64,000 nt of DNA from the NCBI RefSeq assembly GCF_001590905.1, contig NZ_BCTT01000011.1, forward strand, positions 248,001-312,000, read 5' to 3'. Shown here in pieces: positions 50,276-58,600 of the stretch. The notes below the pieces were generated by a model. The model saw only the letters and a program-made list of their open reading frames with translations. It had not been told where the DNA came from and ran no database searches. The stretch is from Serratia grimesii NBRC 13537 (GTDB lineage Bacteria > Pseudomonadota > Gammaproteobacteria > Enterobacterales > Enterobacteriaceae). Numbering within the stretch: position 1 is the first letter of the stretch; each line of letters begins with the position of its first letter. The position numbers were made by a program, and so were the translations under genes.

Positions 50276-51685
50276 TCAGAAGAAGTACTTGAATCTGGCG
50301 CGTACGCCATAGCGCTGATCGTTGTTGGCGTTGGCGATCTTGTTCTCGGCATTGGCTTCCAGCATTGAAACGTAAGCGCCGAGGTACAAATTGAAGTTCT
50401 TCATATTCATGATGTTTGGTATTTGGTACGAAGTATGAATGGTGTGTATGTCATATTTGCCCGGCTCGCTGAGCGGGTTACTGATGTCTGCGGTCATGCC
50501 GGTAGTATTGAACTCTTCGATATTGTTGTGGGCGTAGATATAACCCAGTTCAAAGCGGCGCCACAGCATGTTGATGCCAGCGGTGAAATCCTGTTCGCCT
50601 GAGGCGTCAAGGTAGGCGGTACTCAGATTGACGACCACGCCGTTGTCCGGATTAGTGGCAGTGTTGTTCCAACTGAGGGTCATGCCGTAGCCGTTACGTT
50701 TGGATTGGTCGACGAATTGCCCCTGACCATCATGATAGCCATATGCGTTGTTGACCACGTTGCTTTCCATCGCCACCGCCGCGCTAAGCTGGTCTTTTTT
50801 CCAGGCGATCACTGGCCGCAGATAGGCGACATTTTTCTTATTATCCAAACTGTTGCCGTGATAGTTGTCATCCTGGAACAGCGATGTCCCGTCCTCCACC
50901 AACGTATTGAGTTCAAAGTAGAAGTCACCGGCATATTTGCTCAACATGAGATTACCGCCGCTGCTGCTACGGCCACGGCCTTCTTTCATCATGTAGATAT
51001 AGCCGAAGCCGTCGGCGTACAGATCATTGGCCGTGTTGCCGGAATACTGGATGAAGGTGTCCTGATTGAGCGGGAACATGTCGTAGGCTTCAAAGCGGCC
51101 AATCTTGGTTTGCCAGTTCTTTTCGTTGCCGAAAAAGAAAGCAGCATCATCGAGGTTCATTTTGCCGGTCATGTCTGCCAACGGCTGCACGCTAAAGCCC
51201 GAGAAGTTGCCGTCCGGGTTACGGCGGTAACCGTCTACGCCAACCAGAATACGGCCGTTGATATCCCAGCGCTCTTTGTTACCGGGCTTCCAGTCCTTGT
51301 TGTCGCTACTTTTCAACGAAGTGAGCTGACCGCTGCGGCTGGCCCCATCCAGGTTAAATTCGACATCGCCATATAATTTAAGGTCGGTTAAACCGGTGAG
51401 TTGCAGGTTGCTAGTCGGTGTGGCGTGGGTTTCCAGCGTTGCAGTACGTTGTGCGACCTGCACGGTTTGTCGTTCGGTGTTCGCGGTGCGCTGCTCCAAC
51501 TGCTGTGCTTTGCGTTCCGCTACTGTGGCACGCGTTTCTGCCAGCGATGCCCGTTGTTCAGCTTGTTGCAGCCGTTGTTCCAACGCATTCAGACGCGCTT
51601 CGATACTGTTGTTGGCGCCACAAGCCGCCGCAGAAGTAGAGATGAGAAGCCCTGTTGTGACTGCCAGATAGCTAAGTTTCTTCAT
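50276..51685 (-). CDS. Sucrose-regulon outer-membrane porin (ScrY position), unusual barrel
   Basis: The 469-residue protein has a signal peptide (MKKLSYLAVTTGLLIST.AAA) and then a heptad-like coiled coil at about 28-88 (SIEARLNALEQRLQQAEQ onward), the hallmark of ScrY. The remaining barrel region ends RYGVRARFKYFF with a terminal aromatic. By eye the barrel does not follow ScrY/LamB (no GYARSG start) and looks more like other carbohydrate porins. It should import sucrose through the outer membrane. Two ScrR-like operators and a CRP-like site lie upstream. I therefore leave the symbol empty although its position is that of scrY. Confidence 0.8.
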   Translation of the reverse strand: MKKLSYLAVTTGLLISTSAAACGANNSIEARLNALEQRLQQAEQRASLAETRATVAERKAQQLEQRTANTERQTVQVAQRTATLETHATPTSNLQLTGLTDLKLYGDVEFNLDGASRSGQLTSLKSSDNKDWKPGNKERWDINGRILVGVDGYRRNPDGNFSGFSVQPLADMTGKMNLDDAAFFFGNEKNWQTKIGRFEAYDMFPLNQDTFIQYSGNTANDLYADGFGYIYMMKEGRGRSSSGGNLMLSKYAGDFYFELNTLVEDGTSLFQDDNYHGNSLDNKKNVAYLRPVIAWKKDQLSAAVAMESNVVNNAYGYHDGQGQFVDQSKRNGYGMTLSWNNTATNPDNGVVVNLSTAYLDASGEQDFTAGINMLWRRFELGYIYAHNNIEEFNTTGMTADISNPLSEPGKYDIHTIHTSYQIPNIMNMKNFNLYLGAYVSMLEANAENKIANANNDQRYGVRARFKYFF

Positions 51686-51728
51686 GATTTTCTATCATCC
51701 GGGAAGGTTGTTATTATTTTGCTAAATT

Positions 51729-51825
51729 GCTAAACCGGTTTTTCATGATGAAAGATAGTGAGTTGATAGGCTGCTTGCAATCAAGTTTGCTAACCCGATT
51801 CAGCTATTGTGATCAAGCCCGCAAA
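51729..51825 (-). promoter_or_regulatory. Porin-gene (scrY-position) promoter region: two ScrR-like operators and a CRP-like site
   Basis: GCTAAACCGGTTTTTC (51729-51744) and GCTAACCCGATTCAGC (51789-51804) match the palindrome GCTAAACCGGTTTAGC at 14 and 13 of 16 positions; their centres are 60 bp apart. TGTGA-N6-CCGCA at 51808-51823 is a partial CRP site. The arrangement suits repression by ScrR through two operators and activation by cAMP-CRP. Confidence 0.65.
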
Positions 51826-51854
51826 TTACACGCTAATGATGAAAACGGTAGGTA

Positions 51855-51897
51855 TGGCCCCCAGAGCCAATGATTTAGGCGCGGGGAGTGGGGGCCA
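51855..51897 (-). terminator. Inverted repeat after scrK
   Basis: TGGCCCCCA (51855-51863) and TGGGGGCCA (51889-51897) form a perfect nine-base stem with a 25-base loop, about 18 bases after the scrK stop. There is no T run, so it may stabilise the mRNA end rather than terminate. Confidence 0.35.
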
Positions 51898-51914
51898 AAT
51901 GCACTCTTAACGGA

Positions 51915-52844
51915 CTAACGCTGGAGGAAATCTTGCAGCTCGTCGGTCCGTGGCAAAGCCGTCATTGCACCTTTGGCTGTGGTAGCCAATGCGCCGCAGG
52001 CCTGGGCCTGGGCGATGACGGCTGACCACTGTTCTTCTTGTGGCAGAGTGCCAAGCTGTGCCAGTGCCGCCAGCAAGCCGGCGACGAAAGCATCGCCCGC
52101 TCCAGTGGTGTCGACAGGGGTGATCGAAGGGGCGCGGAAGTGGCGTATTTGCTTGCCGTCATGCATGCACACGCCGTCACCACCGAGTGTCACTAGCAGC
52201 AAACGTAGTGGATAGCGCTGCATCATCCAATCAATACCACTCTCTAACTCCCCGATACTGCTGATAAAATTCAGCTCCTCTTGTGAGATTTTTACTATGT
52301 CTGCCAGTAGCAACGCTTTTTGCAAACAGGGACGCAACGCTTCCGGCTGACGCCAGATATCTTCGCGAATATTCGGGTCAAAACTGACCCAGCCGCCAGC
52401 TGCCTTGATGTTTTCCATCGCGGTAAAGGTAGTGCTACGACTGGGTTCCTGCGACAAGGCGATAGAGCAGACGTGTAGCCATTCATCTGCCTTAAAATCA
52501 GGTAGATCCTCGGGTTGCAGGAACAGATCGGCACTGGGATTGACCATAAAAGTGAAGGAACGCTCACCCAGTAGATCGAGATCGACCACCACGGTGGAGG
52601 TGTGGTGGTCGGGGTCCTGTGACATATGGCAGATATCCACCTGCTCTTCACTTAGCACCTGCTGTAAGAAAGCGCCGAAGCTATCTTGCCCTACTCGACC
52701 GATAAAGGCGCTGTCGCCGCCAAGGCGGGCGATACCCACCGCCACATTGGCGGGAGCACCACCGGGGCATTTAAGATAACTGTTTGAATTTTCAGGAACC
52801 AGATCGACAACTGCGTCACCCAGAACCCATACGCGATTAACCAT
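51915..52844 (-). CDS. scrK: Fructokinase ScrK (PfkB family)
   Basis: ScrK phosphorylates the fructose released by ScrB to fructose-6-phosphate. The start at MVNRVWVLGDAVVDL follows AGGG about seven bases upstream; a TTG six bases earlier is less likely. The 309-residue PfkB protein has the N-terminal CPGGAPANVAVGIARLGG motif and the intact catalytic DTTGAGDAFVAGLL, with the base Asp present (contrast the PfkB-like gene at 28228-29106). It is upstream of scrY on the same strand with its own operator. Confidence 0.95.
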   Translation of the reverse strand: MVNRVWVLGDAVVDLVPENSNSYLKCPGGAPANVAVGIARLGGDSAFIGRVGQDSFGAFLQQVLSEEQVDICHMSQDPDHHTSTVVVDLDLLGERSFTFMVNPSADLFLQPEDLPDFKADEWLHVCSIALSQEPSRSTTFTAMENIKAAGGWVSFDPNIREDIWRQPEALRPCLQKALLLADIVKISQEELNFISSIGELESGIDWMMQRYPLRLLLVTLGGDGVCMHDGKQIRHFRAPSITPVDTTGAGDAFVAGLLAALAQLGTLPQEEQWSAVIAQAQACGALATTAKGAMTALPRTDELQDFLQR

Positions 52845-52888
52845 GTTCAATCCCTGTTTTCACCTGTGTTAGATGACGAGCTAAAATA

Positions 52889-52904
52889 GAAGAACCGGTT
52901 TAGC
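52889..52904 (-). promoter_or_regulatory. ScrR-like operator upstream of scrK
   Basis: GAAGAACCGGTTTAGC matches GCTAAACCGGTTTAGC at 13 of 16 positions, lies about 45 bases before scrK, and mirrors the two sites before the porin gene. It suggests scrK and scrYAB are co-regulated from separate promoters. Confidence 0.6.
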
Positions 52905-53421
52905 ATTGCAATGAAAGAATCTGAAGCTTGTTGGTAAAGTCAGCATGTAGCGGGCCAAAAAATGAAGAATAGGGAATAAGTTATAGCAAGCGAGAATAAG
53001 TAACGTGTTGACAACTATAATTAAAAAATTGAATTAAGATTAATGGAGATCGTGAATTCTAAATACGGCCAATGAATTATGGCGAGGATTTTGAATAGGA
53101 TGTTTCCTAAATTATAGGTGCTGCTTAGCATAATCATGCGGTGATGAATAAATGCATCGTTTAGATGCAATTATTCATGTTCATTAATAGATATCACAAA
53201 TGAATTTTAATTTTATCATATGTATATCAATGAATTGAATGGTGTTTTTGGGTTTTTCTTAGGGGGATATATTAGGGGTGTAACGTATTTCTATTAAGTG
53301 TTTTGTTATCTAGCGCCCATTACGGACCAAAATTAAGTTGATTGTGGGCTATTCGTGCGCATAATGTTTGCGTTTTTTTACAATTCTTATCTTTTATTTG
53401 TCTTTCGACAGGGAAAAAGTA
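52905..53421. other. AT-rich region between scrK and the two-partner secretion locus
   Basis: About 500 bases, clearly richer in A and T than the flanking genes (for example the stretch at 53140-53240), without a credible gene. It contains likely promoters for the two-partner secretion operon; TTGCGTTTTTTTACAATTCT near 53368 lies just before the transporter gene. Such low-GC leaders are typical H-NS targets and marks of transferred DNA. I see no repeat or attachment-site pair here. Confidence 0.6.
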
Positions 53422-55137
53422 ATGCGCCATTCCGCGTACTCGTCGCTCAGCCTTGCTGTGTGTAAGGGCTGTATTCCATTAAGCTCCGTTGTCTTGCCGC
53501 TGTTTATATACAGCCTACCGCTTCACGCGGCAACGCCAAACAACGAACAGCTGATCATACAGCAGCAGCGACAAAAGGCGCTGGAGCAACAACTGACACC
53601 GCCGACACCGGATGTGCGTTTGTCTCCACCTTCGTCCAGCTTTGGCCGTATTTCTTTCCCGCAGGAAAAAACCTGTTTCCCCATCGACCAGGTGGTACTC
53701 ACCGGTCAGGATAAACTGCCTCACTGGTTGCCGCTGCAACGTATCGCCGATCAGGCGCAAGGCCACTGCCTGGGTGGTCAGGGCATTAACCTGCTGATGA
53801 GCACTCTGCAAAACCGGCTGGTGGATCACGGTTATATCACCACCCGCGTGTTGGCACCGTCACAGGATCTGAAAAGCGGCAAGCTGCGGCTGGTGGTGGT
53901 GCCAGGTTACGTACGTCAGGTGAAACTGACACCGGACAGCGGTCATTACATTCAGCCTTACAGCACATTCCCGGCCCATGCAGGCAACCTGCTGGATCTG
54001 CGCGATATCGAACAAGGGCTGGAAAACCTCCAGCGTCTGCCGACGGTACAGGCCAACATGGAAATCATCCCCGGTGAACAACCCGGCGAAAGTGATATTG
54101 CTCTGAGTTGGAAGCAGGAACGTATGTGGCGTATAGGCGCTTCGTTGGATGACTCTGGCACCAAGAGCACCGGGCGTTATCAGGGGGGCCTGACGCTGTC
54201 GCTGGATAACCCGTTTTCGCTCAGCGACCTGTTCTATATTTCAGGCTCCACCGATCTGCAAAACCAGGGCGGCAAAGGTACTAAAAATATCACCGGCCAT
54301 TATTCGGTACCTTTCGGCTACTGGATGGCTGGGGTAACCGCCAACAGCTATGACTATCACCAGACCATTGCCGGTCAGAATCAGGATTACCGCTATAGCG
54401 GCAAGAGCAAGAACCTGGATTTCCAGCTCAGCCGGGTACTACACCGTAACGGCAGCCAGAAAACCACGCTGACTTACGACGTGCTGGCACGTGAGTCCAG
54501 CAACTATATCAATGACACTGAAGTAGAAGTGCAGCGTCGGCGCACCTCTGGCTGGCGGCTGGGGTTGCAGCATCGCCACTACATTCAACAGGCTACGCTG
54601 GACGCGGGTGTCAGTTATCAACGGGGAACCCGTTGGTTCGGCGCACTGCCGGCACCGGAAGAGACCTTTGGTGAAGCCACTGCCCTTAGCAAAATTGTGC
54701 AGCTAAATGCCCAGCTCGACGTGCCGTTCAGCCTGTTTACCCAGAACTTCAGATATAACGTCCAGTATCAGCGCCAGATCAGCGACACGCCGCTGACGCC
54801 GCAGGACCAGTTTGCTATCGGCAACCGTTGGACGGTGCGCGGCTTTGACGGTGAGCGCACCCTGAACGCTAACCACGGCTGGTTCGTCCGCAACGATCTC
54901 GCCTGGCGCACGCCGTTGCAGGGGCAGGAACTGTATCTCGGTGCCGACTACGGTGAAGTGGGTGGATATGGCTCCGATTATCTGGCGGGGCAACACTTGG
55001 CTGGCGGTGTTGTTGGGCTGCGTGGTTATGCCTACAAGGTCGGTTATGACCTGTTTGCAGGCGTGCCCTTCTCCAAACCGGACGGTTTCAGCACCAGCCC
55101 GGTCACCCTGGGCTTCAATCTGAGCTGGAACTACTGA
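53422..55137 (+). CDS. cdiB: ShlB/CdiB-type two-partner secretion outer-membrane transporter
   Basis: This Omp85-superfamily protein exports its large TpsA partner across the outer membrane. The start at [14 protein letters not shown] follows AGGGA eight bases upstream; 18 earlier codons are unsupported. In 571 residues: signal peptide to about 36, a plug helix ([18 protein letters not shown]), POTRA 1 (about 78-160) with paired Cys85/Cys116 typical of ShlB-like proteins, POTRA 2 (about 162-235; [12 protein letters not shown] onward), and a 16-strand barrel with the loop motif VRGF at 472-475. It lies three bases before the acyltransferase gene. CdiB is preferred to ShlB because of the CdiA-like partner; the two cannot be fully separated by eye. 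Confidence 0.93.
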   Translation: MRHSAYSSLSLAVCKGCIPLSSVVLPLFIYSLPLHAATPNNEQLIIQQQRQKALEQQLTPPTPDVRLSPPSSSFGRISFPQEKTCFPIDQVVLTGQDKLPHWLPLQRIADQAQGHCLGGQGINLLMSTLQNRLVDHGYITTRVLAPSQDLKSGKLRLVVVPGYVRQVKLTPDSGHYIQPYSTFPAHAGNLLDLRDIEQGLENLQRLPTVQANMEIIPGEQPGESDIALSWKQERMWRIGASLDDSGTKSTGRYQGGLTLSLDNPFSLSDLFYISGSTDLQNQGGKGTKNITGHYSVPFGYWMAGVTANSYDYHQTIAGQNQDYRYSGKSKNLDFQLSRVLHRNGSQKTTLTYDVLARESSNYINDTEVEVQRRRTSGWRLGLQHRHYIQQATLDAGVSYQRGTRWFGALPAPEETFGEATALSKIVQLNAQLDVPFSLFTQNFRYNVQYQRQISDTPLTPQDQFAIGNRWTVRGFDGERTLNANHGWFVRNDLAWRTPLQGQELYLGADYGEVGGYGSDYLAGQHLAGGVVGLRGYAYKVGYDLFAGVPFSKPDGFSTSPVTLGFNLSWNY

Positions 55138-55140
55138 GGC

Positions 55141-55677
55141 ATGACGATGCGCGCAGGCGAATATGATATCAGGGCACCATTGGTCCTCGGTGGTGACGAC
55201 AGTGAAGCGGAAGCCTTTGGTGCGGCCGTATGGTTATGGATGCATTCTCCGATGCACCGCGATGCGCCGCTGCACACGTTACCGACACTGTTATTGCCGA
55301 TCATCAAGCGACAACAATATGTGCTGGTATCACAGCAAAATCAGCCCGTGTTTTTCCTCAGTTGGGCCTGGATGAGTCAAGACGCTGAAGCGCGCTATTT
55401 GACACAGCCGGCAGTGAATATGCAAGAAAGTGACTGGAACAGTGGCGATCGTCTGTGGTTCTGTGACTGGATCGCGCCGTTCGGTCATACGCGGGAAATG
55501 CGTAATCTGATGGCCAGGGAGATCTTCCCGCACCTGTGTGTACGGGCGCTGTATCACCGGGGGGATCAACGCGGAAAACGCGTGGTGAACTTTAAAGGTG
55601 CAGAGGTCAGCCATCAGCAAGCGCAGCAATGGTGGGCGAGCCACCCGTTAGCCGTCGAGCCATCAGAAATTCAATAA
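55141..55677 (+). CDS. cdiC: HlyC-like toxin-activating lysine acyltransferase (CdiC)
   Basis: The 178-residue protein is a clear relative of HlyC, which transfers a fatty acyl chain from acyl-ACP to lysines of a toxin before export. Key motifs: LWMHSPMHRDAP with catalytic His39 (HlyC His23), FFLSWAWMSQDAEARYL, and SGDRLWFCDWIAPFG with catalytic Asp109 (HlyC Asp92). The His-Asp spacing is 70 here and 69 in HlyC. It is packed between transporter (three bases) and effector (ten bases) genes, so the large exoprotein is the obvious substrate. HlyC normally acts on RTX toxins; a CdiA-type partner is less common. Confidence 0.93.
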   Translation: MTMRAGEYDIRAPLVLGGDDSEAEAFGAAVWLWMHSPMHRDAPLHTLPTLLLPIIKRQQYVLVSQQNQPVFFLSWAWMSQDAEARYLTQPAVNMQESDWNSGDRLWFCDWIAPFGHTREMRNLMAREIFPHLCVRALYHRGDQRGKRVVNFKGAEVSHQQAQQWWASHPLAVEPSEIQ

Positions 55678-55687
55678 GGACATTGCC

Positions 55688-58600
55688 ATGAACAAGAACC
55701 TGTATCGTATCGTTTTCAACAAAGCGCGTGGCATGCTGATGGTGGTGGCGGATATTGCCCGCTCCGGTCGTGCCGGGTCCGCGCGTTCACCTGGTCTGGG
55801 CCATACGCTGAGCCAGTGTATCGGCAAAATCAGTGCTGTTAGCTTCAGCCTGCTCATCGCACTGGGTGCTATACAGCCGGTGCAGGCGGCAATTATCGCC
55901 GACGGTAATGCGCCGGGTGGTCAGCAGCCGACCATTGTTAACAGTGCTAACGGTACGCCACAGGTCAATATTCAGACGCCAAGCGCTGGTGGGGTTTCCC
56001 GTAATACCTACAGCCAGTTCGACGTCGACAAGCAAGGCGCGATCCTCAACAATTCCCACAAAATGACTCAGACGCAACAGGGCGGTTGGGTCGACGGTAA
56101 CCCGTGGTTGGCGAAAGGCGAGGCCAAGGTGATCCTCAATGAGGTCAACTCACGTGATCCTAGCCGCCTGAACGGTTACATCGAAGTCGCCGGGCAGCGT
56201 GCGCAGGTGGTGATCGCCAACCCATCCGGTATTACCTGTAATGGCTGCGGCTTTATCAACGCCAACCGTGCCACCCTGACCACCGGTCAGGCACAGATGA
56301 ACAACGGCAACCTGACGGGCTTCAACGTTGAACGCGGCGAAGTAGTGGTTGAAGGCGCCGGTATGGACAGTTCGCGGCAGGATTATACCGAGATCATCGC
56401 GCGATCGACGAAGATCAACGCCGGACTTTGGGCTAACGATCTTAAAGTCACCACCGGTCGCAACAAGGTGGATGCGACGCATCAGCAGATCGACAAACAA
56501 AGTGACGATCCCGCTACGCGACCGCAACTGGCGGTGGATGTGGCGAAGTTGGGCGGCATGTATGCCGGTAAGATCCGTATGATCGGCACCGAAACCGGCG
56601 TCGGGGTACGCAATGCCGGTAATATTGGTGCGCAGGCCGGTAGCGTGGTGGTAACCGCCGATGGCCGCATTGAAAACAGCGGCAAAATCAGCAGCGGCAG
56701 CGACATGCAGCTGGCCTCGAAAGGCGGCGTCAGCAACAGTGGTTCACTGTTTGCAGCAGGCAATGCTGGCGTCAGTAGTGAAGGGGATGTGCAAAACAGC
56801 GGTTCTATCGCCGCACGCAATAATGTGCGTGTCCAGGCAGCCAGCCTGAACAGCAGCAAAGGCAGTACGTTGGCAGCTGGAGTACAACAAGATGGCAAGC
56901 TGGGCGGCAGTGGTGAACTGGCATTGACCACCAGCGGTAAGCTTACAGCACAAGGCCAGAACCTGGCGGCGGGTAATCTGCATGCCAATGGGCAGGGGGC
57001 GGACATTAGCGGCAGCAAGACTGCCGGTACTAATGTCACGCTGGACGCCGGACAGGGTGACTTGACGACGGCCAATGCACAAGTCGAGGCGACACAGCAT
57101 CTGATTGTCAACAGCGGTAAGCAACTGAACAACGACGGCGGCAAGCTGGCGGCAAATAAACTGACGCTGAATGCGCATGATTTATCGAACCGGAAGGGCG
57201 AAATCACCCAGCTTGGCAGTGAAGATTTAACGCTGAACCCACAGGGAAAACTGGATAACGCTGGCGGCCGCATCGCCAGTAACGGCAACGGACTGACGTT
57301 GAAGGCCGGGGCGATCGATAACCAGAGCGGTGAAATCGTACATGCGGGCAAAGGCACGCTGGCAGTGAATACTGGCCGCTTGCAGGGCGACAGCGGCAAA
57401 CTGTTGTCCAATGGCCAGCTCAGTATGCAGGGTGGCGACTACGTACTGGATGGCGGTACCACGTCAGCGCAGCAGATCACGATGGATGCCGACAGCCTGT
57501 CTAACCGCAATGGCCAACTGGTGCAAAGCGGCAGCGGAGATATGCGCCTCAATGCCCGTCAGGGCATCGATAACCAGGGTGGCCAACTGGCGGCTAACGG
57601 TAATGTGACGCTAAACGCAGCACAGTTGAACAACCAAAATGGCAAAGTGATTGCCGCGCAGGATGGGAGTCTGAAAGCGCAGGTCAGCGGTGTTATCGAT
57701 AACCGTCAGGGGCAGTTGGCGGCTAGCCAACAGACCCGATTGCAGGCGGAAAAACTGGATAACCGCAAAGGGCTGGTTTCCGCCGCGACGGGTAGCGCTG
57801 AGGTCATAGCTCGGCAGGCAGTGGACAACGGCAGCGGTCGTATCGAGGCCAAACAAGGCCTGCAAGTGAGCGGCGCCGGGTTAGAGAACCAAGCTGGGCA
57901 AGTCGTTGGTGGTGAACTTTCACTGGCGCTCGGCAAGGGTGCGCTGAACAACCAGCAAGGCGTTATCGCCGCCAGCGGTGATCTGACCTTGAACAGCGGC
58001 CTGCTGACGAATGACGGTGGCCTGTTGCAATCTGCCGGCAACATGAACATTGATACCCATGGGGCGGCATTGAGCAACCGTCTGAGTGGTGAAACTGGCG
58101 GTATTCTCAGCCAGGGAACGCTGGCGATCCACAGCGGTGCGCTGGACAACACACAGGGCATGCTGGTGGGCGTCGGAACGACAGATCTGTTCACCGGCAG
58201 CCTGGATAACAGCAAAGGCACGTTGGTCGGCAAGCAAACACTCAACATCGACAGTCTGGCGCTGACCAATGACGGCGGTCTGTTGCAGGCAGGTGGGGAC
58301 GCGACTCTCGATACTCACGGACAGGCATTAACTAACCGCAACAGCGGCAAGAATGGCGGCATCAGCAGCTTGGGCAAACTGGTTATCACTGGCGGTGCCG
58401 TAGATAACCAAGACGGCTTTATCGCCAGCTCCGGTGACCTGCAACTGCACGGCGACCAACTGGATAACCGCTACGGTACGCTGGCTTCCGAGAAACATTT
58501 ATCGGCTGCGGCTAACACCATCAATAACCAGGGCGGAGCAATTAAATCCGGTCAGGATATGGTGCTGAACGCCAAAGAACTGTTGGATAACAGCAATCTT

